Source: Wuchereria bancrofti (taxonomy: Eukaryota > Nematoda > Chromadorea > Rhabditida > Onchocercidae). From it: DNA of 64,000 bases. Below the pieces are notes generated by a model. It saw only the letters and a program-made list of their open reading frames with translations. It did no database searches and was not told the origin of the DNA. Shown here one piece after another: positions 23,891 to 37,519 of the stretch; the stretch's first letter is position 1, and every line of letters starts with the position of its first letter. A program made the position numbers and the translations under genes. Where the stretch lies: contig SSBO01000009.1 in NCBI GenBank assembly GCA_005281725.1, positions 12,042,250 through 12,106,249 of the forward strand. Reading direction: 5' to 3'.

Positions 23891-26800
23891 CTCTTCGTCT
23901 TAATTAAATTACCCAAGTCTAATAACACTATACCGTTCAGTATATATCTACTACCTTGAAATTTTATATTTTGTTAGATATAGATGAGATAGTGGTAGAT
24001 GGAGAGAGGTATCGAGTTATGGAAATTGGGTCACTTAGCGATATACCTGAGGTTTCAAGGTAGGTCAGACATCAGGAATTCCTAAAGATTACCGCAAAAG
24101 TATTATTATTTGTCTCATCGTTAATCGTACGTGGGTAATTGCTGATTCGGGAAATAAATACTGATGAGTGATCAGTTAATCAGCAAAAATATTGATGAGC
24201 GAATAGCAACTGAATCACATAACTTCATGAAAGGTCAATAGGTTGGACATTATCTATTCTAAAATTTAATGAAAGTGAAAAGAATAGGAACGAAATCAGT
24301 TAGTTAATGCTATCAAGCTGATAAATCTTGAATGTTATAGTATTAAAACTTTTCCTGTAACACTGAACGTTTTCTTTTTTTTCGTCTCATTCTAATCTAT
24401 TATTTGGTGCAAAATATTTCTTTTTTTTATCAAATAATGAAATTATCACACAGAGGAATTTATAGTATATGGCAAAAGATCTTTAGAAATTCCTTTTACT
24501 TCTTTTTTCTTTGCACATAATTTAATTTTGAAGAAATTTGTAAACAAATAAAATCTAGTAAGGAAAGAGCAAGGAAAAAAAAAGTGACAAAATTTGCTGA
24601 CAAGGAACATGAAAATTGGGAAAGAAGGACCTAATTAGCATAATCATGTGTAAATTTGAAATCATTTTATTACATCAAATATAACAACATCATCATTATT
24701 AGATAGCTTAAAATTTGATCAATATATGAATGCATTATACATAATGGTCATTTGGTCATTTTATTTATTATTAGCAAAATATATATATATATATATGTCA
24801 ATTAATTGCTACGACAATAATTACTCTTTTAAAATTTACTCAATCATTTCAAATATTTAAATAATAAACTGCGGAACAGAACTTTCTTTCTTCTTCATAA
24901 TTGAAAATACAATTGGAAAAAACGTATTTATTAAAGAATACTAACATCTATGTTGACAGATTGATAGATATTGATAAATGATATTTATTGTTCAACAAAA
25001 TTTCATTATAACGATAAATCCTTGATGAAAATTGAAATTTGATGAAAGAAGAAAGAAAATGTGATAAAGAAAGAGGAAGAAAAAAGTAAAGGAAAAAAAA
25101 AAAGAAAAACGATGAAATGAAAACAAAATTTACAATTTCTTCTTCTAGTATACCGTACCACCACCATTTCTCCTTTGTATTTGCTTTTCTTTCTTTCTTG
25201 CTAAGATCACTTTAAGATTCTCTTCATTCATTCAGTAGAAGAATATCTATCCGTAAAAAAAAAAAGAAAAGAAAAAACAAAATTATGTCTGTCTCCTCCT
25301 GTCCTCTGTTGAAATAAATATAAAAATTTGCTTCACTACATAGCTACCAAGTGAATTAGCTTCCCTTCATAAAGTACACTTCAAATGCTTCTTTTTATTC
25401 TCTCTAACAATCTTACTCTTTTCATTCCTTTCTTTTTTTTTCTACATCAAAAAATAAATAAAAGATAGAATAAAAGAAACAAAAAAAAAAAATGCGTCAT
25501 ACAAAAATAACACTTTTTTTTTTGTCCAATTGCCTTGTCCACTTATTATGCATACATATCGTCGTTATTTCGTTAGCTTAACCGTCTAATCACCTATTCG
25601 CCTATTTCATTTTATTTGATTTTAAATTCGAAAAATTGATGGCGTTAACAAGTCTAATTCTAATGTTAGCTTGATCATCTTAATGCTAGCTTAATAAATG
25701 TGAAACCTTCAAGAAATAGTTATAATTTCCATGGCGACAAAGAATTACGAGTTCAATTAAAGCCACAATTTTTTTTTTTTACTAGCTAATAAATTGCCAC
25801 ACGATTTCAGAATTATCCGAATAACTTCATAAAGGTTTAATCAGCTACCTTCAGAAACTTATTCAGTTGTCCCTTCTATCCTTTTCTCCCTTTCCTCTGC
25901 TTCAACCACTTCATTTAACTATAAAAAAGGCAAATTGAAATTTCTCAATGAAATGATAAAGAAATATCATTTCATCGATTTAATTCCTCATCAAGCATTT
26001 AACATATATCATTAATAAGATTACTTTGAAATGATAAAGAAATAAAGGGAATAAGAAAAGTGAGAAATGATAACTTCTCGTTGGTAAAACATAATAACTT
26101 CTCGATGGTGAAACAAGAAGAGGAGATAATGAAGAACTGGGAATGTTCATGAACAATCGGGATAATTTTGAGATTAATATTGACAATGGAATAATCAATA
26201 TATTAAGTAATAGGAGGAAATATAGAGAGAAAAGAGGATAAGAAACAATTAATTTTGATTGATTTGTTACAAAAGATCAATCGTAAAATAGAAAAGAGAA
26301 CAGGAAGGAAGAGAAAAAGGACGTTTGTTGTTAATGGGTGAATTGATAATAGGAGTGCAACCGTTTAAGGGTAACCCGAACAACAGGAATAACAGGATAG
26401 GAAAAGGTCAAAGGAGGCAAACGTATCGCGAACTCGTACATTTCTGTTTAATTCGAGAAACTTGCTGCTGAGCTGTCTCTTTCACTTGTCCCTAATCGTT
26501 CTTGGCAATCAGATCAATACCGATTAATGATTGCCGTTGACAAATTTGAAACAAATTTTAAAAATTTAAGGGAGAAAATTTTGATAAGTCGTTCCAAAAA
26601 ATATAGCACTTGTATGCATTTGATAAAACGAATGAAAATTTTCATGAAAATTTGCTAAATTTTTTGCATATTTATTATAAACCTAACAATTTCTAGAACT
26701 AAATGTTCTTTTGTTTTGTAAGATGGAAAATAGCAATGAAGATTCGGACAAACAAATTATTTTTGGCTTAAATTTTAAGAGGTAAGAATTTTAATAAAAT

Positions 26801-29800
26801 AAAATGAAAGAGTTATAATCGAAGTATAAAAACAAACTGAATCAAATTAAAGCTGTCATATGAAGAATGAAGAAATAAAAAAAAAAAAAAGATATCAAAT
26901 ACAGTAACGGCAAATTTTTGATCATTTTTTGATTACAACCAGCAGTATCATACAAATTATATGAACGTTAATTTGCATCAATTATTCCTAACAATCAAAA
27001 ATATCAATCAAATATTATTGTTTGGTATTAGCAATGATAAAATGATGAATTGATCAAATCAAATGGCAATTTTAGAAATTTTCCTTCAAAATTCACAATT
27101 TCTAATTTTTTTTTTCTTTTTTAGCTATCATCATTAAGCATTTTTACATCATCAAATTTGCACACTTACTCTAATTGATCGCACCACTCATTTTAATCAT
27201 TCACTCACTTTCTCATATAAAATAATGCCTATATTTTTCTAAGCTGAAGTAATAAAGTAATATTTTCAACCATTTTCATTAAGTTTCCACTTCAAATTTG
27301 CACTATTCTTGCGCATAAACTTTTCATCAGGTTAAAATGCACCCATCAGATTCATTTAAAAATTAATGTGATGAAATGATTTGTTGCATCATTTTATCAA
27401 AATTCCTTTCATTTTTATGTTGGATAATCATAAATTAATAGCTTACACATTCATTCATTCATTCATTAACATAAAGTGATCTTTCCTTTTTTTTTATCAT
27501 AAAAGATTTTTTAAGAAAAAACCAAAAATAAATTTGATTGAAAAAATGATGAAATTTTTTCTCCGATTAACTCTTCCGCGAATTCATAGTTTTAAATCTT
27601 TGCTATTTTAAATTATATTTCTATCTTTAATGAATCTTCTATTTTCTCATTATTAAGAATCTTCTATTCTCTCATTATTATTTCTGTTGTCATCATCATA
27701 TTTACATTTTTATTTCCTGTCTGATAGCATTATCAAATACATCAATAAATTTCAAAATAGGAACTATTATTTCACATACATTGAACAGAATGGATAAAAT
27801 TTTATTATACATTTTTGAATATTGCACACAATAGAAAGTGTTCTTTTCTTTCTAATATTTTCAATAAAAATAAGTCTGTTTACTTTGTATGATACCATAA
27901 ATCAATTTTTGTTTTTATTTTTTTTTTCTTTCACAGATCCTTCCATATATTATCATTTCTATTAATGGAATGAAAATATCTAATTCTATTTTTAAATTGA
28001 AACACAAAATTCAATTGTATGTGCATAATTTTAAAATTAAATGTTATTCTCTTATTTCGATTTTATATCAACTGTAAAGGTAAGTTATTCAAAAAATTCA
28101 TACCTGTATTGTGACGTGGTGAAAATAGTAATTATAGTTGTGACAGTATTAAAGTATGTCAAAATTTTGATAATTCAAATGTTTCAACCCTGCTGTGAAG
28201 ATAATGTGACACGTTGAGTGATCAATGGATGATAAATTAATCTGTGAGATATTCAACAGAAAAGTTTCTTAACCGATATCACTAGTTTGGTTAAGATACA
28301 ATGTACAGTGCAGATTATCGGATAATCAAAAAATTTTTATGATCAAAGCAATTCTAGAATTTTCAATTTTGCTTCTCATTCATTTTTCTAATTTCAAATA
28401 AAAAAGCCATCGACAGTAAAAAGTATTCCCCCATTAATTCGCATTTTCATTTCATATGTGACAAAATTTTTCAGATGAATGCATGCAGGAAATAAATATT
28501 ATGAAATTGAGTACGAACATTTCTTGCTTTTTTGTTTTGTTACTTCTAATTAATCTTTTTAATCGTTTTTTTTTTTTTTTTTCAAATAAAATCCCACAAA
28601 GGATTCATCAATTAATTCATTCTTTAACAATCATTCAAGTAATTAACCATAAATTAATCGTTCCTTAATCACTGAATTAAACCAAAGAATTACTATATTT
28701 TAATTTAAAAATTTTATTTTTACTTACGTTGAATACTTCATTTATGCTCTAACCACATTTTCTAGTTCTTAATGTTTATTTTTTAGGAAAAGAATAAATG
28801 AATTTCGTTTTTTCTTATAGCATATTGTACTTGAATAAAATAGAATGAAATTTACTATTTTTCATATTAAGATAAAATTAACGAAATTTGAAAATTGATT
28901 TACAACATTTATAACAACCTAAATTACACAATTTTTTCGGAAAAAAATTATGAATAATCAAAATGTGCAAACAAGAAGTAATCTGATAAAGGCTATTTAA
29001 TGAGAATAAAAGTGAAGAAGATAGGATAAGATGAGATGAAAATGAAGAAAACGATGATACAGCTATTTAAAATTCCTATTTAAAAACAAAAGATATAATT
29101 GAATCCAATAAAATTAAGCACAGTTGGTTAAGAGAAATTGGCAAAGAATTTTCAAAAAGAAAAAAAAAATGAAAATAAAAAGAAAGAAAAAACAGGGAAA
29201 CAAAGTTGTAGAACAATGAAAAAAATGAATAAAGATTTAGTGATAAGGTAACTTTTGACAAGTCAAACAATGAATGAACGATAAGTGAAATGAAAGTAAA
29301 ATATCAAATAAACTAAAGAATTCGTTTGGGACAAAGTTCAACTAACAGATGCCATTATTGCTCATTACAATTTACCAATGCTATCCATCATTTACAATAA
29401 TATGCTATCATCAATATTTAAATAATTGAAATGGTAAAACGATTTCTTTCTTATCAATATTATATTTCATCTTTTTTGCTATAAAGAAATAAAAATATCG
29501 AAAAATATTTGTCAAAATGGATTTTTCACTTACAATTTATACACTTTTAATTAATAAAATTACAATAGTATTAGTCGCGAATGATAGATAATAAGTCTTT
29601 CGATTTTTAAATACAAATATTTTTAAATACAAATATCATTCTGTAACATTAAAGTAACAATACTGCTGTCTAATTTTATGGCAATACAATAAGAATTTAT
29701 TTTTCATTTTATTTTCAATATTTTTTCGTCAACTATTTTATTTCTTACAAACAAGCAAGCAAACATCGTATAACACAGTATTTTCAAAATTTCCTCAATT

Positions 29801-29864
29801 TATTCAGTACTTAATTTCCAAAAAGTATTATCAATTTATTTTATTAGAAAATAGTCGTATTTAT

Positions 29865-29920
29865 CTCTCTTCCTCTCTCTCTCTCCCTCTCTGCCCTCTC
29901 TCTCTCTCTCTCCATCTCTC
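29865..29920. repeat. (CT)n-rich tract
   Basis: CTCTCT units with scattered C and T interruptions. Confidence 0.9.
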
Positions 29921-32846
29921 GCATTCTTGCTCATCATAATTTTTATCGGCCACAAAATTGTTAACTTTTCCACTTTTTTCTTCTACCTTTACTTCCTTCT
30001 TGCCCACTCCTACTTTCCTTTCTACATCGAAAAAATCACGTACTGAAGATAAAATTTCTGAATTCATTTTGATTAATTAATTGACTGATTGATTAGTTGA
30101 TTGATTGATTGTAAAATTACATTTTTCATTCTTCCATCTTTTACCAAATCATTAATAGCTTCCACAATTTTTTGAATAACATTCATACCTTCCATTTGAT
30201 AAAATTTGTTGATTGCTGAATGTGGAAAAGTTATTATTTTCTTCTAAATTGTTTATTACAAATAAGCATAACAAATGATACATTAACAAATGAAAAAGCA
30301 TAATTTTAACAGTCAAATTCAACAAGATATAAACAAATTTCAACCAAAATTTAAATAATAATATTGATTTAGCACACGGAGAAGATCATTTGTTCAAGTA
30401 AAATTTCGAAATTCAATATGATTGATTGCAAAATATTTTACATTTTACCTTTGTACTTTACACATTAGCTATGACCAAATTATAGCGCATAGTTAATGAG
30501 CTGAATGTATTTTGCTATGTTGAAATTTCAATAGATTCTAAATGATTAAGAATCAATAATACGACGATTCTGCTTTAAATCCCTATTAGGTAACCAACTA
30601 ATTGTCCTAATCCATCTGTTTATTCGATGCTTGACAATCCGCATAATTGCAAATCATCCTATAAATAATATTATCGATTGTTTGCAAATTTCGAAAATAC
30701 ACTTCGTATCCATTTAATTGTTTAATCAGTAACATATTAGTTTTAAATTTTAAGAAAAAGTCTAAAATTTCTAATAAATTTTTTTTACAATTAATGGTTT
30801 GATAACGATTATTTTCATACCATTATGACTCGAAAGAAAAGAAACAGTGATAAAAACAAGAGATTGTTTATTGGTAAAATAGTAAAGTGATGAAAATATT
30901 TAGCAATAAAATGGAATGATAGAATAATGAAAAGAATCATTGTTTCATGATATATTGTACAAACAAGTTATTAAAATAAGAGAAAAAGTAGTTAACGAAC
31001 AGGCAATTTCAGTAATTATTGCAATTTTTTCTTTAAAATTTTCAGAAATTTTATAGGCAAACATATCAGCTTGATATTATCAGTAAATTGTAACAGTATA
31101 AAATAAAACGATGAAATTTGTAAAATTTCTGATTTGAAAATACAAAATTTAAAAAAATAACACTTATATAAGCGATTGATTGCAAGATGAAATTCAAAAG
31201 ATTTTTTTGTTGACATCCTAAAATAATAGGAGTTCTAAAATTTATTCTTTACAGATTATACTTCCGTGTTTGTCATTAACTAATTAACACAACTGATAAT
31301 ACTCGACTATAAACTCAAATCAAAAATGTCTATCATTTAATTAAAAATATAGAAATTCCAAATACAGGTAGAAAGTAGGAGAAAATATTTCATAATTTAA
31401 TTTAATTTCAAAGAAAAAAGAAATGCTGATTAAAAATGGTTAATTGTCATCGGTGCATATGTACGAAATCATTTTGACGAAACAACTGTTCATAATATAG
31501 CGTGATATCCATTCATCATTCGTGTATTCTAAGTTATATATGAAAAATACACTCAATGAGTTTTTTTTTTTCCTGTTTTCTTAAACGGAAAGAATGCACC
31601 ATTCTATACATTTCATTGCAAATTAACTTCCGTTCAATGCTACGATTTTCTTTTCCAAATAAAATTACCAGTATTTTGATTGCTAGATCTTTTCATATCC
31701 TTTTTTCAATATTTTCTTATAAAGATGTGATGTTACCTTTTAATAACAGATTAAATGGACAAAGAATTCAAGGTTAATTATGCAATAGTTCACAAACGGA
31801 AATAATATGTCGTCGTAGCATTGTGAAATGAAGATCGCTTCGCTTCATTTTCACCATCTCATTATTATCCATTAACTCATAGTAAGATCAAGAATAACTC
31901 AATTAAGAATTTTAAACAGTTTGGCTTTATTGATCCTATTCTGTATTGATTACTATAACATATGGTGGAAGTTAGATGACCATTGTCCTGGAAACAAATG
32001 TAAATCAAGGAAAAGGTTTTAAAAGATTACCTTACCGAGATCCTTTATCTTCGTCTTTTCTTCATCAGTCTTCAGTCTCGAAAATTTTTGACATTTCTAC
32101 TTACATAGAATGATATAATTTCCTACCATAAAGAAATCTAACATCAAAAATGCACTAACAATTCATATTAAACAGCACGTGTTCTGATAAAGGATAAAAT
32201 CGCTGTAATGGCAGCATTTCACCTTAGAAAAGTTTCCAAGATTTTTTCTTATATTTCCTCTTCGCCATTTTGTAAAAAAAGGTCACTAATGTATAAGGTG
32301 GGAATAGACATAGTTGGTTATGTTTATATAATATACAGCATGTATGGGAACACTGAAAAAGCATAATGTTATGAAATGATAATTTTGTTAGGAAGCAATG
32401 CAACACAAGCATAAAGGCAAAAAGCATGTGCTTTTCAAACAACAAATTCTGAATGTTTCAGAGGAAAAAAGGAGAAATCACAAAAGACAAAAACGAAAAT
32501 TCTATACAAATGCGTCTTTCGACTTCTGGTCTTCATCATTCTAAAAAAATGTCGTCTGAAACATTTTTCTTTATAAATCTTTAAAAATACTACTTATTCT
32601 GTTGCATTCTGAATATTTTTTAAAGAAAGGCCAGCCACTGTACTGATGAAACCATTCAACAGCCAGTACTGTAATAATGCAATAAGATTTATCCAGACTA
32701 TCATACAGTTCAGTTGAAGTGGATGGGTAGGATTTATATTAATCTATGTGAAAGCAATTTTATGACAAAGAAAAGTGAAAATATGAACCATAAATTCTAG
32801 ATAATGAAATGGAAAGCTGTCGAAGTATAAAAATGGCAAACTAAAG

Positions 32847-32942
32847 AAAATCGTTTCGAACTATTTAACAATGTCACAGCATACTGAACAAATCAAAATC
32901 GTTTCGAACTATTTAAAAGTGTCAGAAAATACTGAACAAATC
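32847..32942. repeat. 48-bp tandem duplication
   Basis: Two adjacent copies beginning AAAATCGTTTCGAACTATTT (32847-32894 and 32895-32942) with a handful of differences. Non-coding, downstream of the minus-strand gene ending at 33267. Confidence 0.95.
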
Positions 32943-33266
32943 AAGTAAAAGTAGCTTCACGTCTGGGTTGCAGTGGTGAAGATAAAATCCATACGTTACA
33001 TGCATTTGAAAATTTCGGCCAAAAAAAGCACGTTTCTAAAACTCTTTCCGGAAATTTTGGATAGTAATTCTTTTTCTTTTTTTAACCCAGAATGACAAAA
33101 GTTACCAGGAATAATATATGAAATTAGATAACATGGAAGGTTACAGGACTCTGTGAATAATTAGCACCAAATATGCTCCTCATTACATAATTTTCACTAC
33201 AAGTCATAGCATTACAATAGATACAGAAAGAACAGACTCTAAAATTGAGACGGCTGTGTAAGCTAT

Positions 33267-34482
33267 TTACTTACGAGTACCACGTCTTCTTGCTTCCTCA
33301 ATCATCTCCTCTTGCAGTGTTTCCATCAGATCCAAACGTGGTATCGCTGGTTTTGGTTCAAAACTGCAAGAGTATTCATCTAGCAAAAATCTTTGTGTAA
33401 ACAGTTATAAAAATACCAGACACATTGTCTGATATGTTAAAAAGTTTCGTTAAAATAAGGGTGAAATGATTCTTCAAAAGAACAAAAATACCTGATAAAT
33501 AAATACTACCACCGTCTTTATACTTACTACATTCTAAACACTGTTACTTCATTATGTAAAGTAATGCTTCCAAATCAATAAACTGAAATGAGTCTTGAAA
33601 AATACAATCTACAAGTAATTTATTTTTGAAATTTTTACCCGAAAGCAACGTAATCATGATCACGATCCTTCATTGTAGCCCAAGTGAATGGAGCGTTCTT
33701 GTAGCCTTAAAAATTTAGAGTCATTATAATGTGGCGAAAATGACAGCTAATTTTTATTTCAAGGGTTTAGAACTGCATCCTAATTTGGGACTAAACAGCT
33801 GAAAAACACTAGACAAATATTATATAGCTGTGTTAACAGCCAGACGTGATCTTTTGTGTTGCTTCTCGAGATTATCGAGTAGAAAATTCTCGCCGTAAAA
33901 GTGACTAAATTGTTTATTTCAAAACTACTTAATCTGTTTATTATAATTCATTATCAGGTTGTGGCAGCCTCGAGCTTTTAAGAACTTACGATACACAAGG
34001 AAACAGACAATTTACGACTATAACGTATGACACTTTGCCAGTAAAGTATAACAAATATTAACACTTACTTCGATCAATGACGATTTCAATTTTTGCAGAG
34101 GCATAGTAGGCTATAAGTACAAGTACAATGGCCCATGCAATGACCTGACCTTGAATAGGGTATAATTCGAAGCCATGAAAGCCCATATGATGTTTGAAAC
34201 TGAAAAAAAATATGATAAAATCAAGATTTTCAATCTGCAAATTCCCTCCCCAAAATTAATAAATTCTTTGAAAGCAACAAACTTCGTGATTGGTTCATTT
34301 TGTTCAGCGGAAAAGGGATCCAACTTTCTCGCTGCTTTCTCAACCAAACTTTTCGCCTCCTTACCGATTTCAACCTTACATCGGAGTGGTGCAGTAGTTC
34401 TGGAAAAATAACGAATTGCTTTCAGAGTGATTATTCTTTGAATATGCAGTTGGCGTACGCTAAGTGACAGCAATCCATGCAT
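33267..34482 (-). CDS. small single-pass, probably mitochondrial, protein (4 exons)
   Basis: Exons in coding order: 34482-34283, 34199-34069, 33705-33639, 33363-33267; 164 residues, phase-consistent throughout. The N-terminus (MHGLLSLSVRQLHIQRIITL then KAIRYFSRTTAPLR) is basic, amphipathic and free of acidic residues up to about residue 36, which suits a mitochondrial presequence. One membrane helix lies at about 85-101 (VIAWAIVLVLIAYYA). The remaining part has a conserved-looking APFTWATMKDRDHDY segment and an acidic/basic helical tail ending ARRRGTRK. The architecture resembles a respiratory-chain accessory subunit, but I do not recognise the family and give no name. The start is supported by an acceptor (TTTCTTACAG) two bases before the ATG. 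The stop codon overlaps a perfect donor (GTAAGT), so a longer tail from a further exon is possible. Confidence 0.7.
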
Positions 34483-34484
34483 TT

Positions 34485-34487
34485 CTG
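34485..34487 (-). promoter_or_regulatory. probable trans-splice acceptor
   Basis: CTTTTTTTCTTACAG ends two bases before the ATG at 34482. A polypyrimidine run with CAG this close to the start is typical of nematode spliced-leader addition. Confidence 0.6.
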
Positions 34488-35172
34488 TAAGAAAAAAAGA
34501 TATATTAACAAAAAAGCTGATACACACAGTAATGAAAGCAACATGTAGTAAATTATTCGAAACCATCCATCTGAAAAAAAATATAAAAAACTCTAAAAAG
34601 AACATTTAAAAATTAGCATGTGATATATGTCTGAATTACATCATTTGTTTGATAACAGCATGTATGAGAATTTTACCTCACTTCAAAATAGTCAACAATC
34701 GAAAATATTACACCAGTAAAGAACTATAGAAGTTGTTGAGATTTTTTAGATGCTAAGAATTGATAAACTATCAGTAATTTGGATAAAAATTAAAGAACCA
34801 TAATTTGTTACAACAATCAGAAATATGCCGTACAAAGCGGATGAACATTTCTAATAATTGTAGCCAATAGACAGGAATTTCCAATATACTAAAAAAAAAA
34901 GCTTTTCACATTTCAAATCTGACAAAAAAAGAGAAATACGAATGATATGCAAGAAAACACATTTGTAAAAATAATTTTGTAAAGGAAATTTCAAAAGTAA
35001 AAAAAAAAAAAAGGCAGAAGCTATAAAAATAATCAAACAGAAATTTCTAATCTAACCAAATGTAAAATCTATGACATTTCCATATATCTAATTTAAAACA
35101 CCACCCCTCTTTGATTATTTAATTTTCCATAATTTATCTTCTCGTCTTCCGATAACATGAAATATCCCCGAT

Positions 35173-35444
35173 GACGTCATATCGATTGAAATTTCTCGTT
35201 GAGAAAGAAAACATCACTAGAAACAAAAAATCCACAAGGAAAACACAAACATACAGCTATACAATTTTCGTGCTAGGACCAATCATCCTTGAAATGAACG
35301 GATGCGTACGTGACAAAGTGAAGAACAATCATCTAAAAAGTATGAATGAGGCAGTTTATCCTGGAATGGCTCGGTGGGATGTCATTCGTGCATTTAGGTT
35401 AGTTGAGAGATGGTTGGTTGGTGTGGGCGGTAGGTTCTGATTGG
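35173..35444. promoter_or_regulatory. candidate bidirectional promoter: CRE plus two CCAAT boxes
   Basis: A perfect palindromic CRE (TGACGTCA) is at 35173-35180. CCAATCA is at 35279-35285 and its inverse TGATTGG at 35438-35444, the two orientations of an NF-Y site. A GTGGGCGG GC-box-like motif lies at 35423-35430. The block is less AT-rich than its flanks and sits between two head-to-head genes (34482 minus, 36485 plus). An 89-codon open frame crosses it (35171-35440) without recognisable content. Confidence 0.45.
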
Positions 35445-36451
35445 TTGTGCGCTAGTGCGTGTTGCTCCACGGACAGTAGCAAGAGAGGTAGTTAAGTAGT
35501 AGTTTTGTTCATTGTTTCTTTCTTTTTTTTTTTTTATCATTTAATTTATTTAGCACTATTATTAACTCTGGGAACATAACAATGTTAGGGTGAGAATGGT
35601 TATTAGAATGACAATTTAATTTAACATATTCAATAGAATGATTCTGCAGGTAACTTGGACATTATATTATCTGTCTGATTTGGCATATTCCTCATTAACA
35701 GTATATTAAATTTTCAAACAGGACTGATAAATTAGTAATTAGTGAAATAAAAATAAAAGAAAATTAGCAAAGGGAAAAAAAAAAGTGGGATTGATAAATT
35801 AGTAATCTTCTCTGAAGAACATGCACAGATGAATGTTGGTGTACCTGCTAATCCTCTAGATAGGACTGCAGCAATATGTGGGATTGCTTAATATGCAAAC
35901 CGGTTTGCAATTCCAGCTATCATATCACTAATGTGATTGTTGTAGTTTGTAGCATTAGTGCTTATCAGAAAATAGCCAGAGAACTGCTTCCGATATTTCA
36001 TTTAATTTAATTTGAAGCTTTCAAAAATATACTCAGACTGTCTATACATGGGTTGGCATTTATCAAATTGATGGAGGGGATGGGAGGATGTGGAAAAGAA
36101 AAGAGGAAGATAGTACTTCTTAAAAACATATGAAATTAACACTATCACAGAGGTTCATTTTGAGGAGGGAAGTGAAATCAATTATCACAAAAACATGCCA
36201 TATTATGACCTTGTATTTGCCATTTAGTCCCCTTATGACCTTGTCTTTCAGGAAAGTGAAGATCTGACTCGAGTAATCGCGAAACGGGGCTAAATTTCAT
36301 GGGTTGTTGTGTCCGTTTAGAGATTTTGTAACTTTGTTGTAAGATCGATGGAGTGATATTATATCGGCTAGATGCAAAGATCTCATTTCATTTTGGGCAA
36401 TTTACTATAAGGGTTTATTTTATTTTCAACACTTACTAATTGTTTCCATTT

Positions 36452-36454
36452 CAG
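36452..36454 (+). promoter_or_regulatory. probable trans-splice acceptor
   Basis: TTTCCATTTCAG ends 30 bases before the ATG at 36485, with no open frame upstream of it. Confidence 0.5.
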
Positions 36455-36484
36455 TCAACCTAATCGGCTAACTTCCTGTTCATC

Positions 36485-37519
36485 ATGGCTGATGCGACGG
36501 ATAACTCGGGTACATCAAATGCACCGGCTACAAATGCAAAAAAGTACTTTTTTTCTTTGTTTACGACTGAAAATGTGCAAGTCATTGCAGTACTGACTTT
36601 GACTTTGAATTTTAAGTTTAGATTTTGCCATGTTGGAACAGATATTTCACACTGGGAATTAAAAGTTAATGACACCGCTGAATGTATTGCAGATTTGCAT
36701 CGTCTTGTGTGCTTTGTTCGTCACGCATTTCACTAAGCGATATTTTGGCCCTTCCTTGTGGACACCTGTATCACCTCAACTGCGTCATGTACTTCTTCAT
36801 ATACGTGAGCTCAGTGTTTTTCTTTGAATTTCAGCATTTCAACGTTGACGAAAACATGGCAGAAGTCCTTCTGGCCTGGACTTCATTTCATTCATGGCGA
36901 ACTACTGCCAGAATTTGTGGGGAATCCGACGTATTTTAGGGTTGGTCTTCTTGCCCTGAGTGTAACCATCCATTGGAATTGGCGGATATTATGTCCCAAG
37001 CTCATTTCGATGGAAGTTTGGATACTAAACCGGAAGCCGAGAAAATGTTTGAGAGTTACCGTGATGTTCTACGAAAAGTATTTCTCCTCATCTCTTAACA
37101 TTTCCTACACTCAGATTATCTTTTCAAATTTTTCGAATAAAAACGTGGAAAATTGTGAAATTCAATTACTGTCAATGAATAATACTTCAGTTTATTTTTC
37201 TCTTTATCGCTCGTTATGTGAGACAGGAATCAAATATGCAAAAAATGTGATCGTCTTAGTGAAACTGAAATTTTAAAATAAGTAGACGGTAGAGAAAAAA
37301 AAATTCGAGGTTCCATGGAAAATAATTATTTGAAGTTCTAAACTACATATTTAGCTGAGTGATGCTTATATGGAAATTATGACGCTGAAAAAAAAAGAAC
37401 TGGATGCGACGGTTGAGCAGCTGCAGTTGAAAACTCGATTATTTAAACTGCAGAAGAAACACCTGGAATTATTGCGTGAAAACAAAGCTTTGAAGAACAT
37501 CGTTACGTTGAACCATTGA
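36485..37519 (+). CDS. small RING-H2 / coiled-coil protein, putative E3 ubiquitin ligase (4 exons)
   Basis: Exons 36485-36543, 36693-36804, 36940-37077, 37355-37519; 157 residues, all phases agree. The ring ligands are C25, C28, C42, H44, H47, C50, C62 and C65 (CVLC, then CGHLYHLNC, then CPEC), a C3H2C3 RING-H2 with the Trp three residues before C62 that contacts E2 enzymes in many RINGs. The finger is split by intron 2 and becomes complete only when 36805-36939 is removed. After the ring come LADIMSQAHFDGSL and an acidic helical stretch. Exon 4 encodes a long heptad-like coiled coil (about 104-157, rich in Leu, Lys and Glu) ending TLNH. N-terminal RING plus coiled coil recalls TRAIP-type ligases, but the protein is much shorter. 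Substrate and exact family are unknown. Confidence 0.8.

Larger units (their letters stand above)
23891..33266. other. long gene-poor AT-rich region
   Basis: About 9.4 kb in which I find no confident exon on either strand. Open frames are short and Phe/Lys/Asn-rich. Items present: a TA run at 24780-24796, a short tandem duplication near 26067-26116, a CT-rich tract at 29865-29920 and a 48-bp tandem duplication at 32847-32942. A minus-strand frame at 30067-29861 begins MNSEILSSVRDFFDVERKVG and dissolves into a GA-repeat Arg/Glu tail; it could be a chance frame. GC is locally higher around 26340-26530 without a convincing frame. The right part may include the 3' UTR of the gene ending at 33267. 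Confidence 0.6.

Noticed and set aside
29861..30067. 68-codon minus-strand frame with Arg/Glu-rich end
   Set aside because: The second half is only a GA/CT microsatellite; the first half looks fairly coding but has no splice partners, so it is mentioned in the region entry only.
35171..35440. 89-codon plus-strand frame upstream of the RING gene
   Set aside because: It overlaps the CRE/CCAAT promoter block, has no splice connection to 36485 and no recognisable content.
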